Source: Verrucomicrobiales bacterium (GTDB taxonomy: Bacteria; Verrucomicrobiota; Verrucomicrobiia; Verrucomicrobiales; DEV007). From it: a stretch of DNA of 34,982 nucleotides. The position numbers and the translations under genes were made by a program. Under the pieces are notes generated by a model, which was given only the letters and a program-made list of their open reading frames with translations, searched no databases and had not been told where the DNA came from. The stretch spans positions 1-34,982 of the forward strand of contig JADZAX010000146.1 of NCBI GenBank assembly GCA_020852405.1. The letters run 5' to 3'. Of the stretch, positions 1-9,255 are shown one piece after another (position 1 is the first letter of the stretch; the number at the start of each line of letters is the position of its first letter).

Positions 1-77
1 AGACCACGTTCTTTCGCCCAACGACCATTGCCATCCATGATGATGGCGATGTGTTTTGGAATTTTTCGGCTGACCAT
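1..77 (-). CDS. uppS: Undecaprenyl diphosphate synthase (isoprenyl transferase), N-terminal part
   Basis: The gene enters from the left edge and is cut there; only 25 codons are inside the window. The minus strand from 77 reads [20 protein letters not shown] followed by AKERG. The [14 protein letters not shown] block is the diphosphate-binding signature of cis-prenyltransferases of the UppS family, with the catalytic Asp in MDGNG. The enzyme condenses farnesyl diphosphate with isopentenyl diphosphate to make the C55 lipid carrier of peptidoglycan synthesis, in the cytosol at the membrane. The ATG at 77-75 puts the motif at the usual distance from the N-terminus. No clear ribosome binding site precedes it. 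It is divergent from the sulfatase gene at 312. Confidence 0.9.
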   Translation of the reverse strand, partial: MVSRKIPKHIAIIMDGNGRWAKERG

Positions 78-311
78 AGACAACGGGGGTGGGCTTTCTC
101 CGCATGCGCGGATACCATACACCGGGTGACAAATCAATCGCGGAGTGCGCGATCACGCCACTCTCCCGTAAGTGGAAACCCTTGGCAGCACGTCAGGGGC
201 TTTCCTTGGCGCCGTCCAAAAATCGCTCCCAAAGAGCTGTTCGAGCGTTTATTTTCCTGATTCAATCTTGAAACCTGCCTCGCCAGGATGGGTTGAAAGT
301 GTGTCAGCCTC
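78..311. other. Divergent intergenic region uppS / sulfatase
   Basis: This 234-base stretch must hold the promoters of uppS (leftward) and of the sulfatase (rightward). I see no convincing -35/-10 pair, RNA gene or repeat. No purine-rich ribosome binding site stands directly before the sulfatase ATG. Confidence 0.5.
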
Positions 312-1874
312 ATGAAAGATTCCCTTTTGCCTCTTTTGTTTTTGCTGACTGCGGTGCCCGGACAGGCTCTTCCGGCCCCGGTGGCGGATCGTCCCAATAT
401 CCTGCTGATCATGGCGGACGATCTTGGTTTTTCGGATCTTGGGTGTTATGGATCGGAGATCTCCACCCCCCATCTCGATGCCTTGGCGTCGGAGGGGCTT
501 CGCTTCACCCAGTTTTATAACACCGCCAAATGCCACAGTTCGCGGGTGTCTTTGCTGACAGGATTGTATTGCGATCAAGCCGGGGCGGAGTCGCTGGCCC
601 GCGGGGCGACCATCGCCGAGACTCTTGGCGCGGCAGGCTATTTCACGGCGATGGTCGGGAAATGGCACCTCAGTGGTCAGCCCACCGATTTTGGGTTCCA
701 GCGCTACTGGGGGCATCTTTCGGGGGCCACCAGCTATTTCACGGGCGACGGTTCGTTCCGGCTCGACGGGGCCAACTGGGAAGTGCCTCCGCAGCTGAAC
801 GGCCACCCTTTCTACACCACCCGGGCCAATGCCGACTTTGCGATCGATTTTCTGAAGCAACACCGGGATTCCGACGATGGTCGGCCATTTTTGCTCTACA
901 CGGCTTTCAATGCTCCTCACTACCCTTTGCAGGCGCCCGAAAAAATGGTGAAAAAATACAAAGGCCGCTACGACAAAGGGTGGGATGCGCTGAGGAAAGA
1001 GCGACAGCAGAGGCAGACCGACTCCGGTTTGCTCCCGGAGAAATGGGAGTTGAGTCCGCGCCCGGACCACATCCCGGCATGGGATTCCTTGGGAGAGGCC
1101 CAGAAAAAGTGGGAAGCAAGCAGAATGGAAGTGTTCGCTGCGATGGTTGATCTGCTGGATCACAATGTGGGCCGCCTTGTGACTTGGCTGAAAGAGAACC
1201 GCCTTTACGAAAACACCCTGATTCTGTTTTGCTCGGACAATGGGGCCTGCCCATTCGAACGCACCAAAGGCCGGGCTTTTCCTCCGTGGGATTCCCGGAG
1301 CCATTGGACCTACGATGCCAGTTGGGCTCATCTGGGCAACACGCCGTTTCGGCTTTACAAACAGAACCAGCACGAAGGGGGGATATCCTCCCCTCTCATT
1401 GTCCATTGGCCTGCCGGTCTGAAAACCCAACCCGGGACAACGACGAACCAACCCGGCCACCTCATCGACATCCAGGCCACCCTGATGGAGATCGCCGGTG
1501 CCGCCTATCCGTCGCAAATCGGAAAACGCAGCATCGATCCCTTGCAGGGGAAGTCCCTTCTGCCGATTTTTCGTGGGGAAACCCGCGAGCCTCACGGGAC
1601 CTTGTATTTCCACTTCTCGAACGACCGGGCCCTGCGCCAGGGGCCGTGGAAGCTGGTCTCCGCCAAAGGAGGCCGTTGGGAACTCTACCATCTGGATGAC
1701 GACCGCACCGAGCTACATGACCTCGCGGCCTCCCAGCCCGAAAGGGTGAAGCAGATGTCCAACGAGTGGCTCCGTCTCGCCCGCGAGTTGGATCGTCTGC
1801 CGGCGAACCAACTCAAGCCGGTCAAGGACAACTTGACTCCCCTCCGTTTTGAAAAAGGGGACCCCGGTAATTGA
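312..1874 (+). CDS. Secreted Cys-type sulfatase (arylsulfatase family)
   Basis: A 520-residue protein with an N-terminal signal peptide (residues 1 to about 22, MKDSLLPLLFLLTAVPGQAL) and one alkaline-phosphatase-fold sulfatase domain. The metal-binding Asp pair is in IMADDLGFSDLG, the active-site motif is CHSSRVSLLTG with Cys74 as the residue converted to formylglycine, and MVGKWHL and LFCSDNGA supply further catalytic and Ca-binding residues. The third position of the motif is Ser where Pro or Ala is usual, which is a tolerated variant in this phylum as far as I recall. Such enzymes remove sulfate esters from polysaccharides in the periplasm or outside the cell. The actual substrate cannot be read from the sequence. 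Maturation needs a formylglycine-generating enzyme; the FGE-fold protein at 31636 is unlikely to supply it. The next gene starts 25 bases downstream on the same strand. Confidence 0.93.
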   Translation: MKDSLLPLLFLLTAVPGQALPAPVADRPNILLIMADDLGFSDLGCYGSEISTPHLDALASEGLRFTQFYNTAKCHSSRVSLLTGLYCDQAGAESLARGATIAETLGAAGYFTAMVGKWHLSGQPTDFGFQRYWGHLSGATSYFTGDGSFRLDGANWEVPPQLNGHPFYTTRANADFAIDFLKQHRDSDDGRPFLLYTAFNAPHYPLQAPEKMVKKYKGRYDKGWDALRKERQQRQTDSGLLPEKWELSPRPDHIPAWDSLGEAQKKWEASRMEVFAAMVDLLDHNVGRLVTWLKENRLYENTLILFCSDNGACPFERTKGRAFPPWDSRSHWTYDASWAHLGNTPFRLYKQNQHEGGISSPLIVHWPAGLKTQPGTTTNQPGHLIDIQATLMEIAGAAYPSQIGKRSIDPLQGKSLLPIFRGETREPHGTLYFHFSNDRALRQGPWKLVSAKGGRWELYHLDDDRTELHDLAASQPERVKQMSNEWLRLARELDRLPANQLKPVKDNLTPLRFEKGDPGN

Positions 1875-1899
1875 ACCGGCCCCTGCTCCGTACCACCTC

Positions 1900-3372
1900 A
1901 TGTCTCCCCTCATGAAGCTCCTTTTCCACCGCCAATGGCGGGGCATTTTCCTTGCTGTTTTGTTGGTGACAGATCCTGTGCGGTCCGAAGAAGCCGAGTG
2001 GCGGGTTTGGACCAGCACGTTGGGAACTTCCACCAAGGCGGTCCTGATCGGTGCTGCCGCGGACTTTGTCATGCTCCGACTGGAAGATGGCCGGGAGGTG
2101 CGGGTCGAGCTGCTGCAGTTGAGTGAACCGGACCGCTCCTACGTGGAAGCAAAGCGGGTTTTGCTGAGCCGGAGTCCGGCCTCTGCAGCGGCTGCGTCGG
2201 CATCCCCCATGAATCCATGGCCGGAGCAGGTTGGGACTTCCCGGCCGATTCTTTTGGCGGGTGCCGGAAGGGAGTATGAGACGCCCCATTTCATCTTCCG
2301 CACCGACGAGGCCGTGGATGGGACCTTCGTGAGGCGGGCGGCAGCCATTTTCGAAGACACCCTTGGCTTGGTGGATGCCGTGCCACTGGACCTGCGTCCC
2401 TCGCCGCCCGAAGGCATGGATCGGTTTGTGATCGACTTCACCAGCCGGAGACAATTTGATGCCGCAGTGTCCAAGGATTACCGCCTGATTCCGGGGCAGA
2501 AAGTCTTTGGGGTGTATCTCACCTCGCAGCGCCGCGTCCTGGTTCCCTACGATGCGATCTGGGATGAGGTGAAGCGGTCAGGTGGCGGATCCGGTGCTCT
2601 GGTGCATGAAGTTGCCCACCAAGCGATGCATGAATGGCTCCCTTTTCTGCCGGTGTGGTTGACGGAAGGACTGGCAGAGTGTTTTGCGGTGGTTCCATTG
2701 AATCCGGATGGCTTTGATCTCAGCAGATCTGAGGAAGGCCTGAAGTATGCACTGTCGGAGCGCTACCGGACCCAAACCCCGGTGATGCAGGCGCCCGGGG
2801 TCACCTTGGCACCGGAGAATTTTTCCGCCTGGAAAGACGAGGCCGACCGCTATCTCTCCGCCCTGCTGACCACTTACTTCTTCATGCATCTGGATGGGAT
2901 GGAACGAGGGCGGCCTCTGGCGGATTTCCTGAGCACCATCCGGAAGTCCAAAGATGACACCCGGCAGTTCATTGCGGACTACAACCAAGCCGTGGCGGAG
3001 TTTGAAAAGAAACGACTGGCGCACAATGCCGCTGTCGAGCAGTACAACCGCGAGGTCGATGCCTACAATGCGAAGGCGCTGGCGGCTTCCCCGGGAGGGG
3101 CGGTCACGATCCGGGGAGCGGGGAGTGCGGGCAAGATTATGGTGGGAGGCGGGACGTTGCCTCCGACGCCCGTGCCTGTTTTGGAAGTGCCGGAAATCAT
3201 CCGGCGCAACCAGGGCCGGAACACCAAGTTGGACATCGTGGCCCTGGCCAATGACGCGGCCCGCCCCAGCCTGATCCGGGGACGCAGCTTCGCCCAATTG
3301 GAATCAGAGATGAAGGCGGCCTATGCCCGCATCGGCATCACGGTGACCTTTGCCCCGCAAGGCAGTCCCTGA
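1900..3372 (+). CDS. Secreted SHD1-domain protein with HExxH metallopeptidase motif
   Basis: About 490 residues from ATG 1900 (an in-frame ATG at 1912 is equally possible; an upstream ATG at 1849 lies inside the sulfatase gene and gives a poor leader). A signal peptide ends near DPVRSEE. The next ~55 residues (EWRVWTSTLG ... LQLSEPDRSYV) match the SHD1 (SLA1 homology 1) domain common in Verrucomicrobia and Planctomycetes. The central part contains HEVAH (His236, Glu237, His240) followed by WLTEGLAE, with Glu256 or Glu260 as probable third zinc ligand, a gluzincin arrangement resembling DUF1570-type peptidases. The C-terminal ~150 residues are charged and partly coiled (DYNQAVAEFEKKRLAHNAAV), then Gly-rich. 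It probably shares a transcript with the sulfatase. Peptidase activity is inferred from the motif only. Confidence 0.8.
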   Translation: MSPLMKLLFHRQWRGIFLAVLLVTDPVRSEEAEWRVWTSTLGTSTKAVLIGAAADFVMLRLEDGREVRVELLQLSEPDRSYVEAKRVLLSRSPASAAAASASPMNPWPEQVGTSRPILLAGAGREYETPHFIFRTDEAVDGTFVRRAAAIFEDTLGLVDAVPLDLRPSPPEGMDRFVIDFTSRRQFDAAVSKDYRLIPGQKVFGVYLTSQRRVLVPYDAIWDEVKRSGGGSGALVHEVAHQAMHEWLPFLPVWLTEGLAECFAVVPLNPDGFDLSRSEEGLKYALSERYRTQTPVMQAPGVTLAPENFSAWKDEADRYLSALLTTYFFMHLDGMERGRPLADFLSTIRKSKDDTRQFIADYNQAVAEFEKKRLAHNAAVEQYNREVDAYNAKALAASPGGAVTIRGAGSAGKIMVGGGTLPPTPVPVLEVPEIIRRNQGRNTKLDIVALANDAARPSLIRGRSFAQLESEMKAAYARIGITVTFAPQGSP

Positions 3373-3397
3373 GAACTCAGGGGCGTCTGCTCCCCTT

Positions 3398-4243
3398 CTA
3401 GTGCTGCAGGGGCTCCAGTCGGAGGATCGCAAACACCGGCCGGTGGTCCGAAGCGAGAGATTCAGGACTGACCTTGGTCTCCAGCACTTTGAAAGCTGGT
3501 CCGGGGCGGTGGAGAATGTAATCGATCCGGGAAGTTGGCTGGGTCGACGGGATGCTGGGAGAGGGTGGATTTTCCAGAGTGGTGGTCCATTGCTCCAGGA
3601 GAATCCGGATCGGCTCCGATTCCGGAGTGGCATTGATATCCCCTGCGAGAATGGTCCGCATCTCATTGGCGGGGGCGCCAAACAACCGGTTGATCGCTTC
3701 CGCTTCCGCTTCCCGGTCTTCCGGAACATTGTGCTGGAAATGGGTGCTGACGAACCGGAGTGGTTTCCCATCCGGGGCGGTGACGGTCACCGCGAGGGCA
3801 CCGCGCGGATACGTGGTTCGCTCGGGGGTTGCTTCGGTGTAGGGAAGCGGGTGGATCTCGACATCAAGGATCGGCAGGCGGGTCAGCACGGCGTTGCCAA
3901 AAAGCCCTCCTTCATAATGCTGGGTCGGTCCAAACCGGGCCGCCAATCCGGTCAGGGTGGCGAGGCGCCTGACCTGGTGGACCTGCCCCGATCGTCTGAC
4001 CCCGACATCAACTTCCTGCAGAGCGACAAGGTCGGGTTGGGTGGCGGCGATGACTTTCGCCAATCGTTCGATGTCATACGTGCCGTCGGTGCCTTGGCCG
4101 TAGTGGATGTTGTAACACAAGACCCGAACTTGGGGCGAGGCTTCCGGCGCTCCCATCAGCAGTGGCGTCAGCAGGACGAGGAGGCCCGCAGCCACAGCGG
4201 ACTGTGCCGGGAACCACTGGCGGCAGGAGAGGAGAGAAGGCAT
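3398..4243 (-). CDS. Secreted endonuclease/exonuclease/phosphatase family protein
   Basis: A 281-residue protein with an N-terminal hydrophobic export signal (AVAAGLLVLLTPLLMGAPEA) and a single EEP-fold domain. Visible family motifs are VLCYNIHYGQG (metal-binding Asn), LVALQEVD (catalytic Glu), ILAGDINATPES (Asp-x-Asn), RIDYILH and SDHRPV (catalytic Asp-His) near the C-terminus. All key residues are present and the length is normal. Members cleave phosphodiesters or phosphomonoesters of nucleic acids, inositol phosphates or lipids; the substrate is not predictable here. The upstream AAGGGGC before the ATG may serve as ribosome binding site. It is convergent with the metallopeptidase gene and follows the Rieske gene by 55 bases, so it may be the last gene of the efflux transcript. 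Confidence 0.9.
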   Translation of the reverse strand: MPSLLSCRQWFPAQSAVAAGLLVLLTPLLMGAPEASPQVRVLCYNIHYGQGTDGTYDIERLAKVIAATQPDLVALQEVDVGVRRSGQVHQVRRLATLTGLAARFGPTQHYEGGLFGNAVLTRLPILDVEIHPLPYTEATPERTTYPRGALAVTVTAPDGKPLRFVSTHFQHNVPEDREAEAEAINRLFGAPANEMRTILAGDINATPESEPIRILLEQWTTTLENPPSPSIPSTQPTSRIDYILHRPGPAFKVLETKVSPESLASDHRPVFAILRLEPLQH

Positions 4244-4298
4244 GCCCCTTTTTAGGGGGTGTCAGGATCCCGCACAAGCGGCGCAAATGCGGTCGGGA

Positions 4299-4655
4299 TC
4301 AGTCCCCAGGGTCGTCCGCGGGCCCCTCCGGAACACAGACCTCGATGATCCCGTCCACTTCGCGGACCGGGTAGGTTTTGACTCCTTGGTAAACGGGAAG
4401 CGAACGGGGTTCTCCGGTCGCGAGGTCAAACTCGCCATAGTGCCAGGGGCAGGCCACACAGCCATCCCGGAGAGATCCGAACGCAAGCGAAGCGGCGCCG
4501 TGAGTGCATCCGTCGTCCAGTGCATAGAGCCGGCCTTCATGGCGGAAGACGGCGATGCGGCGACCTGCGATCGTAAATGCTTTCCCGATGCCTTCCCGCA
4601 CGGATCCGGCTGGTCCGGCGGGAAGGAAGGGGGGAGACGGGGCATCACCAGTCAT
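4299..4655 (-). CDS. Rieske [2Fe-2S] ferredoxin-like protein
   Basis: A 118-residue protein holding one Rieske domain. The cluster ligands are Cys50 and His52 in GCTHG and Cys69 and His72 in ACPWHYGEFD, the classic CxH/CxxH pair. The small size and lack of a signal peptide or transmembrane segment fit a soluble ferredoxin of the NirD/biphenyl-dioxygenase type rather than a bc1 subunit. The ATG lies 12 bases after the stop codon of the RND pump gene, with AAAGGTG about 8 bases before the start, so it is translated from the same transcript. Why an electron carrier follows a metal efflux pump is unclear; its redox partner is not in the window. The C-terminus is acidic. Confidence 0.92.
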   Translation of the reverse strand: MTGDAPSPPFLPAGPAGSVREGIGKAFTIAGRRIAVFRHEGRLYALDDGCTHGAASLAFGSLRDGCVACPWHYGEFDLATGEPRSLPVYQGVKTYPVREVDGIIEVCVPEGPADDPGD

Positions 4656-4667
4656 GCTGGGACACCT

Positions 4668-7600
4668 TTAACACGTGCCGGAAGCTGTCGCAATCCGGGC
4701 TTTTTCGGCTTCGACAGCAGATTTTTTCAGGGCTTGCCCACGTGCCTCGACCATGCGGTAGAGGACGGGAAGGAGTACCAGAGTCAGGAAGGTGGAACTG
4801 AGAATGCCACCGATGACCACGGTCGCGAGAGGGCGCTGGACTTCGGCCCCGGCACCGGTTCCGATGGCCATCGGAATGAATCCCAGACTAGCCACCAGCG
4901 CGGTCATCAGGACCGGACGGAGCCGGGTGACCGCCCCCGCAAGGACCGCGTCGACCACTGAGAACCCTTCGTTCCTCAGTTGGTTGAAGTAACTGATCAG
5001 CATGACGCCATTGAGCACGGCCACCCCGCAGAGGGCGATGAAACCCACCGCCGCGCTGATGCTGAATGGCATCTCCCGCAGCCAGAGGGCGGCCACTCCA
5101 CCGGTCATGGCGAGGGGGATACCCGTGTAGACCACGAGGGACTGCTTCACGCTTTGGAAAAGAGTCAGGATCAGCACGAAGATGACCACCAGGGCGACGG
5201 GAACGATGATGGTCAGCCGCTGCCGGGCCTCTTGGAGATGCTCGAATTGTCCTCCGAAATCCACCGAGATGGACTCCGGCAGAGTCTTCATTTCCAAAAG
5301 CCGGGCCTTTGCTCCGGCGACAAACCGTTCCGCGTCCGTCCCTGGAAGCAGGTCGACATTGATGGCGATCCGGCGGCGCGCGTTTTCGCGACCGATGACA
5401 TCAACCTGGGCCGTGGTTTCCAGTTTCGCGACTTTGCCCAGCGTGATCAAGGCGCCGTCCCGGGTGCGCACCGGGAGATTCAGGATCACGTTCTCATCGC
5501 GGCGGAGTTCCTCGGGTAGGCGGACCACGATGTCCCGCCGACGATCGTGTTGCAGCAGAATGCCGCATTCATATCCGGCGAGGGTGGAGTGAATTGTCGC
5601 GTTGGCTTCTTCCGCATCGACATTGAGCCGGGCCATGGCGCCATGATCTAGACGGATTTCGAGGACGGGGACGCGGCCTTCCGATTCGAAGGCCACTTCA
5701 TTGGCACCGGACTGGCTTTCCAGGGCGGATTTGACTTCCTCGGCGGCCCGCTCCATTTCGTCGAAATTTTCGCCGAAGATTTTCACACTGAGATCGGCCC
5801 GGCTCCCTTCCAGCATCTCGTTGAACCGCATCTGGATCGGCTGGGCAAAGTCGAAGTTCTGTCCCCCGACCTTTTGATCGAGCGTTTCCCGGACGATTTC
5901 CTCCAGCCGGTCGCGGGAGACGGGCTTGCCGTTTTCCTGCCGCCATTCTTTGGGATCTTTGTAGAAGATGTAGAGATCATATTCCCCCGGGGCCATGGGA
6001 TCGGTGGCGACCTCGCTGGTGCCGATGCGGGCGAAGGTCCGCGTCACTTCCGGGAAGTCCGCGAGCAGCACTTTCTGGGTGGCCAGACACCGGTTCAAGG
6101 AGGTCGTTAGATTGGTCGAGGCCGGTTGGTAAACCATGGCGGTCCAGGATCCCTCATTGAGGGTGGGAACAAACTCCTGCGGCAGCTTCCGGGCTCCCCA
6201 GACTGAGGCGGCGCAGACGATGATGGCCCCTGCGATGACCCCGTAGCGGGTTGACCAGGCAAGGCCGAGAATGCGGCGGTAGAACGTCTTGACCCCGTGC
6301 ATGAGGAAGTTTTCTTTTTCCGAAACATTCCCGAAGAGGAGCAGCGAACAAAGGGTAGGCATCAGGGTCAGCGCAAGCACCAAAGCGCCTCCGAGGGCCA
6401 GCATCACGGTGATGGCCATGGGATGGAACATTTTTCCCTCCACCCCGGAAAGAGCGAGGATCGGAATATATACGATCGCGATGATGAGCACGCCGTAGAA
6501 CATGGGGCTGGCCACCTGCTGGGCGGCATCGCGGACCGCGTCGGTGCGTTCCCGGAGGTTCAAAGGACGTCCCAGTTCGGCCTGCCGGTGGCCGAGGACG
6601 CGGACGATGTTTTCCACCATGACCACCGCACCATCAATGATGAGGCCGAAATCGACTGCCCCGAGGCTCATCAGATTTCCGGAAACGCCGAACCGTGCCA
6701 TGCCAAGGATGGCGAAGACAAAGGCGAGCGGAATCGCCAGGGCCACGATGATGGCGGCGCGCCAGTTGCCAAGCAACAACAGGAGCACCACGACGACCAG
6801 AATCGCCCCTTCGGAAAGGTTTTTTTCAACGGTCTCAATGGTCCGATCAACCACCGCGGAACGGGTGTATTGAATCCGTGTTTCCATGTCGGGCGGCAGT
6901 TTTTCCTGAAGTTGCTTCAGCTTTTCTTCGACCCGCAGCGCGATGGTGCGGCTGTTTTCGCCGACCAGCATCATCACGGTTCCCAGCACGGCTTCCTCGC
7001 CGTCCTCTGTCGCCGCTCCCGTCCGGGTGGCAGATCCGATCACGACCTCGGCGAGATCACCGACCTTGAGGGGCTCGACGCTCGCGGCGAATTTGACGGG
7101 AAGTTGGGAGATCGCCTCTTTGTTTTCCACCCGCCCCACCCCGCGAAGGAGAATCCGCTCTTCCCCCCGTTCGATGATACCGCCGCCGGTGTTGTCGAGA
7201 TTGTGGGCCACGGCTTCGGCCAGTTCATCAAAGGTCAGTCCGGCGTTCATCAGCGCGTCCGGGCGCGGTTCGATCACGATCTGGCGGTCATAACCACCGG
7301 AACTGTTGATTTCCGCCACACCGGGAATGGAGAGCATGAATGGTTTGACCACGTAGTCATGGACATCCCTCAGTTCCATCAACTGCTCCTTGCGGGGCCG
7401 TTGCCGTTGCGGGGTGCCGCTTTTGTAATCCAGCGTGTAATAGAGGATCTCCCCGAGGCCTGTGCTGACGGGCGACATTTCCGGGTGGACCCCGTCGGGT
7501 AATTCGGCATTGGCGAGTCTTTCGCTGACCAGTTGGCGGGCGCGGTAGACATCGGTGCCGTCGTGGAAGACCAGCGTGATCTGGGAAAGACCGGACTTCG

Positions 7601-7856
7601 TGATGGAACGGAACTCCTCGACTCCCTGGATCCCCCTCAGTTGTTGTTCGAGAGGGAAGGTGATCAGTTTTTCGATTTCTTCCGGCGCCAGGGCATTGAC
7701 GCTGGTGTTCACCTGCACCTGCGTGTTGGTGATGTCCGGAACCGCGTCAATGGGAAGGTGGAGGGCGGACCAGATACCTGCCGAGAGAAGCAGCAGGGCC
7801 CCCATGATGACAAGGAGACGTTGTCGGAGGGAAAACTCGATGAGTGCGGCAAGCAT
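4668..7856 (-). CDS. cusA: CusA/CzcA-type heavy-metal efflux RND pump
   Basis: A 1062-residue inner-membrane proton/metal antiporter of the HME-RND family, full length. It shows the RND layout: first membrane helix (residues ~10-30), a large periplasmic loop with the porter subdomains, a block of membrane helices with GAVDFGLIIDGAVVMVEN (the HME signature containing the proton-relay acids), a second periplasmic loop, and a final helix block with FIALCGVAVLNGVMLISYF. In the usual system it pumps Cu, Ag, Zn, Co or Cd from the periplasm through an adaptor to an outer-membrane channel. Here it follows the TolC-family gene by 26 bases and precedes the Rieske gene by 12. The adaptor gene normally found in such operons is missing. 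The metal specificity cannot be assigned from what I can see. Confidence 0.95.
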   Translation of the reverse strand: MLAALIEFSLRQRLLVIMGALLLLSAGIWSALHLPIDAVPDITNTQVQVNTSVNALAPEEIEKLITFPLEQQLRGIQGVEEFRSITKSGLSQITLVFHDGTDVYRARQLVSERLANAELPDGVHPEMSPVSTGLGEILYYTLDYKSGTPQRQRPRKEQLMELRDVHDYVVKPFMLSIPGVAEINSSGGYDRQIVIEPRPDALMNAGLTFDELAEAVAHNLDNTGGGIIERGEERILLRGVGRVENKEAISQLPVKFAASVEPLKVGDLAEVVIGSATRTGAATEDGEEAVLGTVMMLVGENSRTIALRVEEKLKQLQEKLPPDMETRIQYTRSAVVDRTIETVEKNLSEGAILVVVVLLLLLGNWRAAIIVALAIPLAFVFAILGMARFGVSGNLMSLGAVDFGLIIDGAVVMVENIVRVLGHRQAELGRPLNLRERTDAVRDAAQQVASPMFYGVLIIAIVYIPILALSGVEGKMFHPMAITVMLALGGALVLALTLMPTLCSLLLFGNVSEKENFLMHGVKTFYRRILGLAWSTRYGVIAGAIIVCAASVWGARKLPQEFVPTLNEGSWTAMVYQPASTNLTTSLNRCLATQKVLLADFPEVTRTFARIGTSEVATDPMAPGEYDLYIFYKDPKEWRQENGKPVSRDRLEEIVRETLDQKVGGQNFDFAQPIQMRFNEMLEGSRADLSVKIFGENFDEMERAAEEVKSALESQSGANEVAFESEGRVPVLEIRLDHGAMARLNVDAEEANATIHSTLAGYECGILLQHDRRRDIVVRLPEELRRDENVILNLPVRTRDGALITLGKVAKLETTAQVDVIGRENARRRIAINVDLLPGTDAERFVAGAKARLLEMKTLPESISVDFGGQFEHLQEARQRLTIIVPVALVVIFVLILTLFQSVKQSLVVYTGIPLAMTGGVAALWLREMPFSISAAVGFIALCGVAVLNGVMLISYFNQLRNEGFSVVDAVLAGAVTRLRPVLMTALVASLGFIPMAIGTGAGAEVQRPLATVVIGGILSSTFLTLVLLPVLYRMVEARGQALKKSAVEAEKARIATASGTC

Positions 7857-7882
7857 GATGGAAGGTGGTCAATGGTTCAGGC

Positions 7883-9148
7883 TTACTTCAAGGAGGAACC
7901 CGTGAGGCGTTCCAGCTCCATGCGGTGCTTCCACGCCTGGCGACGGGCATCGGTCAGAGCCTGCATGGCGTCGACATACTGCCGTTGCATTTCGATGTAG
8001 ATGGAGGAGGGAACCGCTCCAAGGCGGAAATGGCGGTCGGCATCCGCCGCCGCCTCCGCGAAAGCCTGCTCTGTGCCGTCGTTCCACTGTTCCAGGGAAG
8101 CTTTCTCAGTGGCATAGCTGGCGCGGGCAACTGCGAGATCGCGCTCCAGGTCACGGAGGGTCGCCTGGACCACGGTTTCGGCCTGCTTCTGGCGGGCCTC
8201 CGCAATGGCCACGCTGGTGCGATGGCGCTTCCAGAGGGGGAGCGGCAGACTCAGGGCAATGCCGCCTTCCACTTCACGGGCTCCGGCATTCTCACCGCCG
8301 ACATAGGGTCCCACCGTGATCTCGCTCCATTTTTCGGTGTGGGCCAGATCGACCTCCAGGCCTTGCTTGCGGAGTTCGGCCTGGCGTTGGCGGACGATGA
8401 AGTTGGTTTCCAGCGACTGGGTCTTGAGTTTCTCCATCGATGGCACAGCGGGAAAATGCGTGGTGGCATCCTTCAGATCGAGCGGGGCATCCGGGGCCCG
8501 GTTGCAGAGCATGTTGAGGGCGGTCCGGACCGTGATGGTTTCTTTGGCCGCTTCGCTGACCCGACGGTCAGCCACGAGCACACTGGCTTCCATGATGCGC
8601 TGCTCCAACCGGGCGCTGACGGCGCCACTGTCGCGTTGCACCAGCACTTCCAACATCGCGCGGAGACGGTCACGCACTTCGGCTGCGGCGGCTTCCTGGC
8701 GTTTCAAAAGAAGCAGGTCTCCCGCTTGGGAGCGGACCTCATTGGACAATTCGGCCCGAGCCTGATCGAGTCCGAGACCGGCGAGCTCGATGTCGCGGTC
8801 GGCGAGTGCTTTCCGCAGGGCGAGGCGGTTCGAGAATTCGAAGGTCTGCGATATCTGGGCTCGCCAGACCGCGCCATCACCTTCGTGGCGGATGTTTTTG
8901 GCACCTCCGGAAAGCTCCAAGGATGGCTCGGCAGGGGTCAGGGCCGCCGATTTGCCTGCCTTGGCGGCTTCAATTTCCGCCTCATAAAAGCGGATTTCGG
9001 GATTTTCTCCGACGGCTTTGGCGACCAGAGCCTCGACGGTCTCGGCGCGGATGGGTGAAGGGACAAAGCTCGCTGAAAGCAGTGCCAAGGAAACCGGCAG
9101 GCAGGACATCAGACTGGAAACAAGAAAGAGACGGGTGTTGGTGATCAT
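7883..9148 (-). CDS. TolC-family outer membrane efflux protein (CusC/CzcC-like)
   Basis: A 421-residue protein with a signal peptide (residues 1 to about 35, ending SPIRAE) and a periplasmic helical barrel/outer-membrane beta-barrel of the outer membrane efflux protein type. The long amphipathic helical runs (for example AEIEAAKAGKSAALTPAEPS near the N-terminus) and the repeat of two similar halves are characteristic. It forms the exit duct of tripartite efflux systems. The 26-base gap to the RND pump gene indicates one operon, in which this gene comes first. The sequence is slightly shorter than E. coli CusC and has no lipobox that I can see. Confidence 0.9.
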   Translation of the reverse strand: MITNTRLFLVSSLMSCLPVSLALLSASFVPSPIRAETVEALVAKAVGENPEIRFYEAEIEAAKAGKSAALTPAEPSLELSGGAKNIRHEGDGAVWRAQISQTFEFSNRLALRKALADRDIELAGLGLDQARAELSNEVRSQAGDLLLLKRQEAAAAEVRDRLRAMLEVLVQRDSGAVSARLEQRIMEASVLVADRRVSEAAKETITVRTALNMLCNRAPDAPLDLKDATTHFPAVPSMEKLKTQSLETNFIVRQRQAELRKQGLEVDLAHTEKWSEITVGPYVGGENAGAREVEGGIALSLPLPLWKRHRTSVAIAEARQKQAETVVQATLRDLERDLAVARASYATEKASLEQWNDGTEQAFAEAAADADRHFRLGAVPSSIYIEMQRQYVDAMQALTDARRQAWKHRMELERLTGSSLK

Positions 9149-9255
9149 GCAATGAACTGGATAGAAAGAGTTTGTGGGAGTCGTGAATCGCCCGTCTGGA
9201 AACCGGCGGGGACGGCCTGCCGCAGTCTGCAGGAGGGAACAAAAAAACGCGTCAG

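Noticed and set aside
3379-3396. AGGGG/CCCCT hairpin between the convergent genes at 3372 and 3398 as a shared terminator
   Set aside because: Only five base pairs with an eight-base loop and no T-run on either strand.
5000-7500. Long open frames on the plus strand opposite the RND pump gene
   Set aside because: They are His/Asp/Gly-rich mirror frames of a well-supported GC-rich gene and show no domain or signal.
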